A stretch of 64,000 nucleotides of DNA, from contig NW_025408669.1 of assembly GCF_020360975.1 (NCBI RefSeq), positions 5,456,001 to 5,520,000 of the forward strand. The letters are read 5' to 3'. Within the stretch, counting starts at the first letter, position 1, and each line of letters opens with the position of its first letter. The notes beneath the pieces are model-generated. The model made no database searches and had not been told where the DNA came from. It worked only from the letters and a program-made list of their open reading frames with translations. This document shows, in pieces, positions 21,290-31,681 of the stretch. The position numbers and the translations under genes are program-made. The DNA comes from Hirsutella rhossiliensis. Its lineage: Eukaryota; Ascomycota; Sordariomycetes; Hypocreales; Ophiocordycipitaceae.

Positions 21290-22186
21290 GAGCATGGGAG
21301 ACTCGTTGGAGCGGCGGTAGCGAGGCACAGCGATGGCGAACTGCCCCGTGGCTCCTCTGCTGCCGCCGCGGTGGTGGTTTCGTCTATTGTCGTGATTTGG
21401 ACTCGAAACCTGGCGACATCGTCTTTCCTTATACCCCTGCCAGGACGGGTGTCTTGTCGGCTGCCTCTTAGCAGCGGTGACGGCGGAGTGTGCCGGCGTT
21501 GGGGTGTGCTTTGAAATCGACTCATCTATATAATTACAACCCACCTGCTCGTGCAAGAATCGCCACGGCGTGATGGGGCATTGGCTCGGGAGCGTGCGTG
21601 GCAGCGATGCAGAGGAATGGAAGATACCTGAAAGTGCCTCGTGGTGGACAACAAGACTTGGGCTTTCACATGATTGGAGTTTTGGGCGCAAAAAGGCTGC
21701 TAGTGGCGCCAAGCTTGTGCAGAAAGGGCGGGAGGCATGAACAGAAAAGTCGCTGCTTTACGATAGAAACTTGAAAGGTTCCTTTCCACTGTGTCTTGTA
21801 TGCGTTTTGCCATGTTTGAGGGGCCGCAGGGCAGAGCGTGTCTCGCGCAGCACCTGCGCAGCTGGTACACCTGGTGACAAGAGTACTGAGGCGAGAAAGA
21901 TGACCTGCAGAGCCTGCCCATTTGAGAGCAGCAACGAGGATGTTCTTTGCCTCGAGTTAGGAACATAAAATACAAATAGGAAGCCATTAGTATCTCAAGC
22001 CGCCTTGGCTGCGATAACAGAGGGCGGGTCACGTGCTCGCACGCGGCTGGTTTTGCTTTGAAGAAACGCCACCCCGTCTGCACCGCGCATGCGTGCATAC
22101 GTACTTCATCGCACGCAACCAAATCCGCCCCCGCCTCGGCTCGCCAAGTCTTCACCTCTGTGACTGAGCATCCAACTTCACCCACC
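21290..22186. other. Intergenic region, GATA factor 3' flank and H4 variant promoter
   Basis: 897 bp with no supported gene. Sequence upstream of the H4 variant has no recognisable canonical histone-gene element by eye. The last 50 bp is a C-rich leader ending CCCACCATG. Confidence 0.45.
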
Positions 22187-22925
22187 ATGCCGAGCAAGAG
22201 TTCCCGAGGAGGTCCCGCGGGCGCGCGAGGGATCGTGGCAAAGGCGCCCGGACAAGGCAAACTGTCGGGCAAAACCATCCTGGGCGGCAGCCGGCGTCAT
22301 CGGTATGTTGTTCCGTCGTCTCTGGCTGACGCGAGGGCGACCAACTGACTCTGGGCGCAGCAAGATTCTGCGAGACAGCATACAGGGAATCAGTGAGTTG
22401 TTGAGAGCCTCACCCCGCGGCCGTCTGCTGCTTATGCTATGCTGAAGAAGCCGTGCACTGACTCGTGTGATTTTAGCCAAGCCTGCCATCCGGTAAGCGC
22501 GCAGCCGTTCTGGTGCTGGGCCAATGCTGACCAAGACAGGCGTATGGCCCGACGCGGCGGCGTCAAGCGTATCTCGGCGGGGATATACCCCGAAATTCGC
22601 CTGGCCCTGAGAGATCGCCTCGAGACGGTATGTACTCCCTTTCATCTCATTTTCCGATTGGACATTACGGCCACGGCTTTGGATCGCTGACCGCGCGATA
22701 GATCTTGCGCACCTGCACCATTTATGTGGAGCACCGCGGCGCAAAGACCATCACAACCACCGACGTATGTGGAATATTGACCTTTCCGCTCGCCATGTCC
22801 GTGGCCCGGCTGACGGCTCACTCTAGGTACTTTACAGCTTGCGCAAACTGGGGAGGCCTATCTACGGATTCGACCCGGACACTTACGATGGTCGCAAAAA
22901 GGCCCGTCGCGGCACGACAAAGTAG
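22187..22925 (+). CDS. Histone H4 variant
   Basis: Six exons, 22187-22302, 22361-22392, 22477-22492, 22540-22627, 22702-22764 and 22827-22925, give 137 aa; every junction has GT/AG ends and keeps frame. The core reads RHRKILRDSIQGITKPAIRR, then MARRGGVKRISAGIY, then VLYSLRKLGRPIYGF, clearly the H4 fold. It differs from canonical H4 (102-103 aa) strongly in helices alpha-2 and alpha-3 (PEIRLALRDRLETILRTCTIYVEHRGAKTITTTD). The tail is 20 residues longer and lacks the GKGGKGLGKGGAK pattern: the position of K16 is Arg36 and that of K12 is Leu32, while K20 is kept as Lys40. A 17-residue basic extension follows YGF. Neurospora has a divergent H4 variant gene (hH4v), and this is probably an orthologue. 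Five introns contrast with the intron-poor canonical H4 genes. Confidence 0.92.
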
Positions 22926-23321
22926 CAGGTTGCATGGCAAGCTGTGCTTGCAGCTCTTGCCTTTTCCCGGTCACGAGAGCTTTCTCTCCAAAATGTTTTC
23001 ATAAAGATCTGCTAGGCGTCCCGGAGGAAAACGGATGGATGGCCCGTTTGTCATGTTTTGTTGGTTTGTTTTGCCTACGATGACGGAGGGACCGTGGACG
23101 TTAATGGGGGAGACAATGCCAGCAACTACCATGCATTGATGAATGAATGAGCTTTCAAGCGCTCATGGCCCAAGTTGGGAATCTACCTTCGGTTCCAGCA
23201 ACAACGAGTGAGAGCTAGGCAAGGAGAGAAGAACAAAGCGCCAACGATAAAATATGGGGTATCTTGAACGAATGTGAAATGCACATGTCCCGCTCACAAA
23301 TAAAACCTGCCCTTGGCATCC

Positions 23322-24532
23322 TCACCACTTCCTCTTCTTGGTCGTCTCCCACTCGGCAGCCGCGCCCTCCAAGGCCCTAGCGGCGCGAAACTCGTCCCTG
23401 CGAAAGGGCGCGGCAAAGAAGCTCGGCAAGAGGACGGCGCTGTTGGCGTGCTCCTTGGCGAAGCCGACGCGGGCATCCCTGCCACACCTGTCCTTGGCCA
23501 TCCTGACGGCGGCGAGTAAGAGGTCCCTGCCGATGCCCTGGCCGCGGTGATGCACGTGCGTGGTCCAGGCGCGAATGACGCCCTTGCCGCCGCGGAGGCT
23601 GGCGCTGCGATTGCGGCCCCGGCGCTTGGGGGATGAGCAGGGCGGACATGGGCTGGGCTCGAGGTGGAGGACGAGGGCGCCGACGAGGAGGCCGCCGCGG
23701 CGGGCACCTATCATGACGACCTGGTCGCTCTCGGGCCCGAGCCAGGACGAGTCGATGGCCTGGGCGAGGGGCACGTAGCCGAGGGTGGCGAGGCGCACGG
23801 CGACGAGGTAGGCGGTGGTGACGGCGGTGCAGAGGGCGAGGGCGAGGCCGGCGCTGCCGCCCCTGGACAGGTAGGCGAAGCGGTAGGCGAGGGTCCAGGC
23901 GGCGGTGACGAGGGCGAGACACAGCGGGTGGAAGAGGAGGATGCGGACGGCGCGGTGCTCCATCTGCGTGACCGAGTCGGCGACGAGGCGCAGGCCATGG
24001 GCGCGGTCGTCGGGGGTGCTGAGCGTGTCGAGGAGTAAAGGGGGGATGTCGTCAGTGGGCGCCAGGGGCGAGCTGCTGCTGGTGGCGAGAGGAGACGGGG
24101 GCTCCGACGGCAGCTGGTGGTGGTGGTAATGAGGGTAGGGATGAGGAGAGCAGGGCTCGAGGTAGGGCGTGTTGCAGTTTGAGGAGATGGCCGAGGGGGT
24201 GAGGACGAGGTTTGCTCGTAGAAAGGTGAAGAAGGCTAATCGTGGACGAGCATGTTAGCAGGCGGCCTGAAGGTCTCGATGGTTGATAAAAGGGGCCCGT
24301 TATTGCCATGTGGTTGCACCGGCAAGATCCTTGCACAGCGTAGCATCGCATAGGCAGTCGTTGGGAACCAGGGTCCAGATCCAACGACCAACAACGGAGA
24401 ATGCTGGGATGGAAGGCAGCAGAGCAAAGACGTACCGGCACTTGATCTCAGGCCGGACACGACGCCGACTCTGTCCGACACGAAGCCGGGGCCACACTTG
24501 CTGAGGTCGAGCTGACGCACGCCGGGCTCCAT
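23322..24532 (-). CDS. Membrane-anchored GNAT-family N-acetyltransferase
   Basis: Two exons, 24532-24436 and 24214-23322, give 329 aa. The 221-nt intron (GTACGT donor, CTACGAG acceptor) joins SSA|NLVLTP in frame. Residues 1-115 include a short MEPGVRQLDLSKCGPGFVSD start and a Pro/Ser-rich stretch. One or two hydrophobic segments follow (VRILLFHPLCLALVTAAWTL and AGLALALCTAVTTAYLVAV, about residues 121-170). The C-terminal domain has the acetyl-CoA loop HHRGQGIGRDLL (R/Q-x-x-G-x-G/A) and ends in a GNAT-like alpha4/beta7 region (FAKEHANSAVLLPSFF). The substrate is unknown. Although its 3' end faces the H4 variant across 396 bp, the membrane segments argue against a histone acetyltransferase. The minus-strand start is chosen because the first exon is conserved-looking and joins cleanly. 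Confidence 0.82.
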
Positions 24533-24737
24533 GGTTGACGATGATGGGCTGGAGCGAAGCAGAGAGTTGCAAGACGAATGAATGCGCGCGTATCGGACGG
24601 TGGTGGAATCAGTACGGCATGAGCCGCGGGAGGCGCGCCGGCGCTGCACAAGCGGGACGGAGGGGGGTTGGGGAGGAGGAGGAAGAGAAGGAGGATGAGG
24701 AAGACGAAGAGGAATAAGAAGAAAAAGAAGAAGAAGG

Positions 24738-24785
24738 AGGAGGATGAGGATGAGGGTGAGGATGAGGATGAGGATGAGGATGAGG
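24738..24785. repeat. (GAGGAT)n-type purine microsatellite
   Basis: Hexamers GAGGAT/GAGGGT repeat around eight times within a longer strictly purine-biased tract (about 24660-24810). The opposite strand would read His-Pro repeats, which explains a spurious open frame there. Confidence 0.85.
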
Positions 24786-27440
24786 TGAAAGTGAGGTGAG
24801 GTGAGATGATCGGAGGGACCAGGTTTGAAGAGATGGGTGTGGAGCCGGGAGATATATACGTCCGTAGACCGGAGAGGGAGGGAGAGGTGGATAAAAAGAA
24901 AAGAAGAAGGTAAAAAAAAGAAGAGGATTTTTGGGGGATCCTTGTTGGGGAGGGGGGGTCAATGTCTCGACGCCGTGCTGTCTCTCACTGCTCTCTCGAC
25001 GCAGGCTTGGTCGGTACCGCCGACGTGGGACGTGCTGGCGGACCGTCGTCCATCGGCCAGCCAGCCAGCCTACAGTGTGTCAAGTGCGTATTGTCTGGGA
25101 AAAGCTGGGGGAGCAAGCATGTGCGAGTTGTGCGCAGACAGGGCTAGACATGATTGGCCCTCCCGCCGAGCTTACAATCTACAGCGACTAATCCAAGATG
25201 GAAGCGAGCAAGAGGAGGAGGGAGGAGGAGGAGGAGGTGGTGGGGAGGGGGGCAGAGGTGGGGGGGGGGTTCGAGACAGTGCTGGTTCAAGATGCGGCTG
25301 TCTCTGGGCAATGGGGCCGATACAGCCGTGATGCAGCACAGCCGGCAGCAGCAGCTTGCGGACCGATTCGGCGGTGATGGGCTGCTCTGGCGGGCTGCTC
25401 TGGTGGGCAGTTGTGGTGGGCAGTTGTCATGAGGCGCCTGGCAACTGCGTTGACGGGGGGTAATCTAGAAGATACGTAGAAGGCTATTCGACGGGAACTC
25501 ATCTCAAGACGACCAACGTCTCTGCGTTGATACAGTGTCGGTGGCCAGCCTGTAACTAACCCGCAACTATACAAGTTACGATACGTAGTTAATTACCTTA
25601 CCTAATAGTGGTCTAGCTGATGTATAGCACGTAAAGTATTATTAATATAGCACCCACGCGCCCAACACACTACACGCCGCGACATGCGTGCCCTATCCAG
25701 TAGTCTTGCACTGTGCCGGGCACATGGGCGTCCGTTTTACATGCTCGCATGCACGGGCTGCCATGTGAGTGACTTTTGTCTGGGACCGCGAAACTATCCG
25801 GGGGGCGGCCGTGGAGGACGCACGTGCGGGCCGGAGACGTGGAGAAATGGCGAAAGAAGCGTCGAGGATGAGGAGGGCATGGAGGAGCCGAGATGGAGGG
25901 AGCTGCATCGGGATAGGGTGACAGATGCAATGCAATGCAATGCAACTCGAGATCAAGCATCATCGATAGACGAGCTGCTATCGCGCGACCTTATCGCGAG
26001 ATAGGGAGAGCCGATTGACTGTCTAGGTACTCCGTAGGCTGTGCACCCACCACCCAGCGTGTGTGTTCGGGGAAAAAGACGGGCTAAAACATGCCATCTC
26101 GACATGGAGCAGCCGAAGAAACGGCCGCCTTCTTGTTAGGGCGCGGGCCTCGGCAAGGAGGGGGGGGGCTGGGGACCTGGTTTGGCCGAGTGGCTGGGCT
26201 GGCCTGAACTCTGTACAGTGCCATACAGTGCACGGGCACTGCAAGGGCCTAAAAGTATTCCAAAGCCCGCTACAGCGCCCTCTGGAGGAGCGGCCCTGTG
26301 TATTTATTAGGCACAGTACCTACCTCTCTTGCTAAGGTAGCATATGTGTACCGGTACAAACTTGTTCTCTCCTTGTTCGTTGACGAGGCACTTGGCCATG
26401 GCAAGTAGTACTAATAATATCATGGCACTTCTACAGCACGTCTGGCCCTGAACGAGAGACACTCGGAGGTTAGTAGTTTAGTAGCCTGAGCGTCCTCGCC
26501 GAGGGATGACACGCCGGCGCCAAAAAAAGGTGAAGAAAGTGTCTTGCCTCTGCCACCAAAACACCAGCGAGCATGGCAAGCTGGATGGATCCCCGATCAT
26601 GTCCACTTTATACAGTCCATCCACAGGGCGCCGAGTCCCGCGGCATTCTTGAAGCAAATTGCTCCGCAGACGACGACTCCATCCATCTGCGTACTGTATA
26701 CATACATGCTGCCGCTATGCGATGCTGCCCTCTCCCTCCCCCCTACGGCGGCCTGTAGGTGAGTTGCCCCCCCCCCCTCCCCCCCACCGTTTTTTTTGCT
26801 CCCCTCAAGCAACACGACGCCATGTCCCTGCCAAACAGAGGGGGGGCAGATAGAAGAACGAAGCACGTCTCCCGATGACGACGACGATTACTATCCCGAG
26901 CGACGGACCGGCCAGAGGAAAGAAAACCGAGGGCAGGCAAAGGGAGGATGAAACTCGACGGCTTTGTCCACCCGGCAATGGCGGGCGACGCGCGTCCGTC
27001 CGCGCCGCGCAGGGGCCGTTTCGAAAGGGCCACGAGGCTGCCACGAGGCCTGATTCGTCGCAATTCCTCCGACACGTCAGTGTTGAATGCGTAATCGACA
27101 GGACAAAGAAAGGCCCGCGGCCTCCGCTCCCGCCTCCGCTTTCCTCCTCCCGCCCTCCCTGAAACCAGGCGTCGAGGAAGGGAAAGGCGGCTGGGGCGGA
27201 ATCGATCGACTCGCGCGCCCTTTTCTTTCTTACCCATTCTTTTCCGATTCCTTCCTTGTCCCGGGAGGCGAGACTTGTTGGGCTTCGGACTGACTCCCAT
27301 GGGGTATGTAGCCTTGAGTTATGTACAGTGCTTGTGTGGTAATTACAGTTGGTGATCAAAAGTGTGTACCACGCACAACGGGGGCGTCGGTCGTCCTTTG
27401 TTTTGGCCTGCGCAATGCCATCGGGGTTGGGCTTCAGTGC

Positions 27441-27480
27441 TGTAGGCAGCCAAGGTTCACTGTAGGCAGCCAAGGTTCCG
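27441..27480. repeat. 20-bp tandem duplication
   Basis: TGTAGGCAGCCAAGGTTCAC is followed directly by a second copy that differs only at its last positions. Intergenic; no function suggested. Confidence 0.85.
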
Positions 27481-28091
27481 TCGCTGTCAAGGGGCCCGGG
27501 CAGTCTCCGGCTTGCCCCGTTTCGGCCAGCCGGCGGCCATGTGCGTCTGATACGAGACATCGTCAGCCGAGCAGAGAGGCATAATTATTGCTCATGTGGT
27601 TTTGCCATACCGTAGCTGCAAGCGCCTCATGACGAGTGCCTGCCTGCCTCCCACCGGGCAGCAAAAGGGCTTCGCACCGATGCCGCCGCCGTACCGCACA
27701 CATCCATGCATCTAAACGTACATCTGCCCCCCGTCTCGCCTCTAATACAAGCTGGTCGTTGGGCTGGTCGTTGGGCTGGACGTTGGCTGTTTCCATCGCA
27801 CGGGAGTCGCGGCGTGGATGCATGGATGAAAGGTGGCCGACACTGATTGAGCCGCGGCACAAAGGAGATGGCCCCCATGAGCTGTGCGACGTAGAAGAGG
27901 CGCTGCATGCCCAATCACGGTACCGTATATCCGTATTCGTACATAAACATGAGGTCATCGTCGGCATACATTGGCTGCTGGTGTCTTGTCTGCTTCTCCC
28001 TCGCCTCACCCTCCTTGTGTACTGTATGTACATGATGGTGAATGGAGACACATGCGAGAAGCTCGGCATGCTGCGGCTTTCACCAGCCAGA

Positions 28092-28116
28092 CAAGCCAAG
28101 CCAAGCCAAGCCAAGC
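28092..28116. repeat. (CAAGC)5 microsatellite
   Basis: Five perfect copies of CAAGC, about 190 bp before the MOSC gene start, in its probable promoter or leader. Confidence 0.9.
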
Positions 28117-28301
28117 CATTGACCCGGTCGAATCAAAGGAATCCATCAACCACATGACAGGGGGAGAGCAGGTAGCTATAACCCGTGCCATCCTCCGGCA
28201 TGTGCTTGTCCCCTCGCCCTTGACCATCACGCCTCTGCTCCGAGGACGGCAACATAGGCCTTCATCTGCTCGTCACTAACTTACCTATCGGGCCAACAGC
28301 C

Positions 28302-29346
28302 ATGAGAGTCACCGCCGTGAGACCAACACCGCTCGCGGTGCCGGCAGCAAGTCTCGGCTAACACGCGGTGCCGGCAGATCTACACATATCCCATCAAGGC
28401 CCTGCGCGGCATCCGCCTCGACGAGGCCCGCCTCGGCCCCCAGGGCATAGAGCACGACCGCCGCTTCATGCTCTGCCGCGTCGAGCCCGACGGCCAGCTG
28501 CGCAACGTGACGCTCGCCGGGAACCCGCAGTGCGCCCTCTTCGCCCAGGACGTCGTCGGCCCCGACATCCACGTCCGCTACCTGGCGCCGCACCCGCCCG
28601 TTGTCCCGCCGCACCCGCACCAGGACTCGGTCCTCCGCGTGCCCCTGCGTCCCGACGTCGCCGCCCTGCCCAAGGTCCACGTCAACCTGCACCAGAGCCT
28701 GGTCGATGCCCATCGCATGGGCTCGCCCTATGATGACTGGTTCGCCGCCTGTTTTGGCTTCCCCATGGCCCTCATCTTCATCGGCGACGAGCGGCGTCCC
28801 ATCCTCGGCACCTTTGCTCCCCAGCCGCCCGCAGGCACCCGCCCCGGCCCGCCCCCCTGGCTCGCCTTCTCCGACGTGGCCCCCCTTCTCTTCGCCAGCG
28901 AGCAGTCTCTGCGCAACGTCAGCGCCAGGCTGTCCGGCGGCACCATGGACATGGTCAAGTTCCGCCCCAACATTGTCGTCGATGGCGAGGCCGAGTTCGA
29001 CGAGGACTACTGGGCCGACCTCTCCGTCCACGGCGAGCCGGCCTTTACCCTGACCAAGATGTGCTGCCGCTGCTCGTCCATCAACGTCGACTACGACACC
29101 GGCCGCCTGGCCCAGGGCGACGACGGCATCGTCCTCAAGAAGCTCATGGCCGATCGCCGCGTTGATCTTGGCTACAAGTACAGCCCCGTCTTTGGCAAGT
29201 ACGGATTCCTCGCCCCGGGTCGGGATTGCCTGACGCTCCGCGTGGGCGACCCAGTGGCCGTCGAGAGTCGCTCGCTCGAGCGTCCTGTTTGCGACTGGCC
29301 TCTCAAGTCCAAGAGTGACGCGCGTTTCTACCAGTACTCGGCATAG
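28302..29346 (+). CDS. MOSC-domain molybdenum-cofactor protein (mARC-like)
   Basis: Two exons, 28302-28316 (MRVTA) and 28378-29346, give 327 aa. The 61-nt intron has donor GTGAGA, branch GGCTAAC and acceptor GCCGGCAG, and the junction reads MRVTAIYTYPIKALRG, the standard MOSC N-terminal beta-barrel start. GPQGIEHDRRFMLC follows. The MOSC domain carries KFRPNIVVDG and the Cys-bearing loop LTKMCCRCSSINVDYDTG, where mARC proteins place the Mo-coordinating Cys. The C-terminus KYGFLAPGRDCLTLRVGDPV is also typical. MOSC/mARC proteins hold sulfurated Mo cofactor and reduce N-hydroxylated substrates with electrons from cytochrome b5. No fused reductase domain is seen here, so a separate electron donor would be needed. 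The isolated 15-nt first exon is assigned from the conserved start, not from homology search. Confidence 0.9.
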
Positions 29347-31531
29347 ACAACTTGTCTTTCGAGACGGCTGAAACGAGCGGGGCTATAGAAGCTCAAGGAA
29401 CTTTCTACATCACCCAAGACGCCCACGTTAGTCCCAAGCCTCGCCAGACCACCGAGTAAGCCGACATTCCTTCTCTTACCTCTCAGGACCCCGCCCTGTC
29501 CACACCGGCCGTCTCGAATCTGAGGGAAAGCGACCATTAGCAGCCCGCCGCCACCGTGCAAACCCCTGTTCCAACGACGAGCATCAAGGACATATGCCAC
29601 AAACACGGCATCGCCCGCGTGGATCAAGTCATCCGCTTTCTGAGTCGACGCCTCAGGCCCGACGCATCCGCTTCGTCGGACAAAAGAAATGAAACCATAA
29701 AAGCCCCGGTTGACCGCGTCTCGTTGCCCTCGCCCATGTAACAGCAGCAACACCACTTGAACGTTGCACCGGGGCCGCATACTGTACATCTCGTACGACG
29801 GGCGCGCCATCCCGGCAACCTTTTTGAGAGAGGGGCCCAAGGGGGGAGAAAAAGAAAATGGGGGTTTCGACCTTGTCCTCACCCCTGTCTTGGGCCACAG
29901 CAGCTGTCAAGGCAACAAACTGGGTCATGACATGCGCCACAGTGACACGGCAAATATGAAGACGAAAAGCTCCGTCAACCCCCACTGTGAATCTCTGTGC
30001 GACGAACTCTTCGGCACTGCGAGGCCGCCTCGGGGAAAAAAAGCGAGGAGCTCTCCTGTCGTTTTCCGCCCCTCCCCGGTGGGCCCCCTGTGTCGGCGCC
30101 TGGCGGGATCGACGGGTCAACAAGACGACAGGCAAACGGATCATGGCTCTTCTAGAAGCTCTCTGCTCCCATGCTGTGACACCTTCCCTTTGTCCGCGTT
30201 CCCAAGCCCGAAAAGAGCAACACAGATCTGCGAACGCCTCGGATCTGCGACAATCACCATCAGCCTTGTGGCACTCTGTACGAGCTTCGTTGTCGGCTGG
30301 ATTCCACATTAGCCGAGTCTCGTCTGGTCTTGTAAGGAGTACACGAGGAGAAGAAGAAACCACCAGGACTGCGACTCGAAACAGCGGGGTCACAGCGGCC
30401 GGCATCCAAGCGGGGTTCCGTCAGGCGCAAACTAGAATGCGTCCCAAAGCCCATGGCGGCTCGTAACGATTGTTGATCAGTTATTGGCTCTGAGAATAGA
30501 GGTCGTTTGCTTGCGAGAATCCATGTCAATTGAGAAGTCAAGTCGCTTTTCTGTTCCCCGCTGCGTCGGGTGCGCTTCGATGAGTGGTTGGCCCGAGCCA
30601 ATTCGTCTATGTGTATTTTGTGCCACCAATCGGACCATGCGCCGTCCTGTACATAGGATGTTCCAGATCTTTCTATATACATATGCCGTGGCCGGCGTTT
30701 GAACATGACGGAAAACGTAACTCGGCGAAGAAAAAGGGGGAAGGAGAAAAGAAAACAGGAAAGGGGGAAGAAGCAAAAGGAAAGCCCGACTCCAATCTCT
30801 CCAGACCAGTGGCTACACAGTAGTCATTGGCTTATCGTCCCGAGCTCGACACAGACGAACACTCTCACCATGAGACAGCGGCCGTGGGACCGCCCACCAA
30901 CGACGCGCTCCAGAGACCGGGTGAACGGGGAGAAAAAGCAATGACCAAGACCAGGTGATACCGCAGTCCCTGACCGGTGCTATGGCCTGCAGCCAAAAGG
31001 CCCGGGGGAGTGCCACTCCTCTTCAAGCCTGCAGTCAGCGAGGCACCGTACCCAATCCGCTGGCTCCTTGGGGATGCAGGTCTGGCAGGGATCGCTAGTG
31101 CTGCACAGAGCCGGAAAAGCCCGTGAAATGGGGAATCCCACGTGGAGCATGCAGCGAAGGCTGGCCAAGGTCGCAGGTCGAGGTGCGTGAATAGAAAAAC
31201 CAGGAGGGTGTCTCAAAGAAGCAAGAAGTGATGATAATCATGACCAGTGGTTTTGGCCCGATGCCACGCTGCAATGTGCGGGCGACGCCCGTTTGGGCCG
31301 GCACGGTCCATTGGGGGATGAGGAATTGACTACCGTCCGCCACGGCTTGCAGAGTCTGTCGTCTTGGGTGTCGGCTGTGCTCTCCATGTCGACGCGACTG
31401 GCCAGGACGGCCAAGATTGTCCCCGATGGTCCTCGGACGAGCAAGACCTCGTTGGTTTTGCTTTGTGACAATGAGCGAGGAACGCGCCGAGGAAAGCAAG
31501 CCCGGCGAGACTTGCTCTGCCGTCACGCTTC
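29347..31531. other. Gene-poor region
   Basis: About 2.2 kb with no supported gene. A plus-strand purine-rich segment (30.69-30.79 kb) and dispersed short open frames were examined. Minus-strand frames up to 250 codons have biased composition and no recognisable motif. Confidence 0.45.
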
Positions 31532-31681
31532 CTATGTGCAGGAGCGGCAGAGGTGAAGCTTGCAGTAGATGCATTCGTAGATGACCCAGTGCGGTCCAGA
31601 GCGGCAGTGTTGACATATCCATTGCACCAAGGTGCTGTCGGATTTGATCATCTTGAAAGAGTGAGCGCAAGAATTGGCCAT
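31532..31681 (-). CDS. Small Cys-rich zinc-binding-like protein (49 aa)
   Basis: A 49-aa frame starting MANSCAHSFKM with start context CTTCAAAATGG and ending LHLCRSCT. Three CxxC pairs (Cys23/26, 37/40, 45/48) plus Cys5, His7 and His31 give C-x2-C-x10-C-x2-C-x4-C-x2-C, which could hold two zinc ions. The middle reads LVQWICQHCRSGPHWVIYEC. Aromatic residues next to the Cys pairs resemble compact zinc folds. I recall similar tiny fungal proteins but no named family. An in-frame Met 17 codons upstream (31732) is less likely. It stands alone in gene-poor DNA. The ordered Cys spacing is what makes chance unlikely; the function is unknown. Confidence 0.6.
   Translation of the reverse strand: MANSCAHSFKMIKSDSTLVQWICQHCRSGPHWVIYECIYCKLHLCRSCT

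Larger units (their letters stand above)
24533..28301. other. Gene-poor region with low-complexity repeats
   Basis: About 3.8 kb in which I cannot support a gene. It begins with purine-rich microsatellites (24.6-24.95 kb and 25.2-25.27 kb). It includes AT-richer DNA around 25.55-25.67 kb, several GTACCT-like words and short direct repeats near 27.45, 27.75 and 28.1 kb. Open frames are short, overlapping and compositionally biased. Confidence 0.5.

Noticed and set aside
22926..24532. GNAT protein as a histone acetyltransferase partner of the H4 variant
   Set aside because: The GNAT protein has hydrophobic membrane segments before its catalytic domain, and the genes are only convergent neighbours.
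24609..24962. Minus frame with His-Pro and Ser repeats
   Set aside because: It is produced by the (GAGGAT)n and GAA-rich microsatellite and has no other support.
28309..29031. 240-codon minus frame over the MOSC gene
   Set aside because: Antisense shadow of a well-recognised coding exon.
29328..30405. Minus frames of 184 and 250 codons
   Set aside because: Arg/Ser/Gly-biased composition, overlapping frames and no motif; the first also overlaps the 3' end of the MOSC gene.
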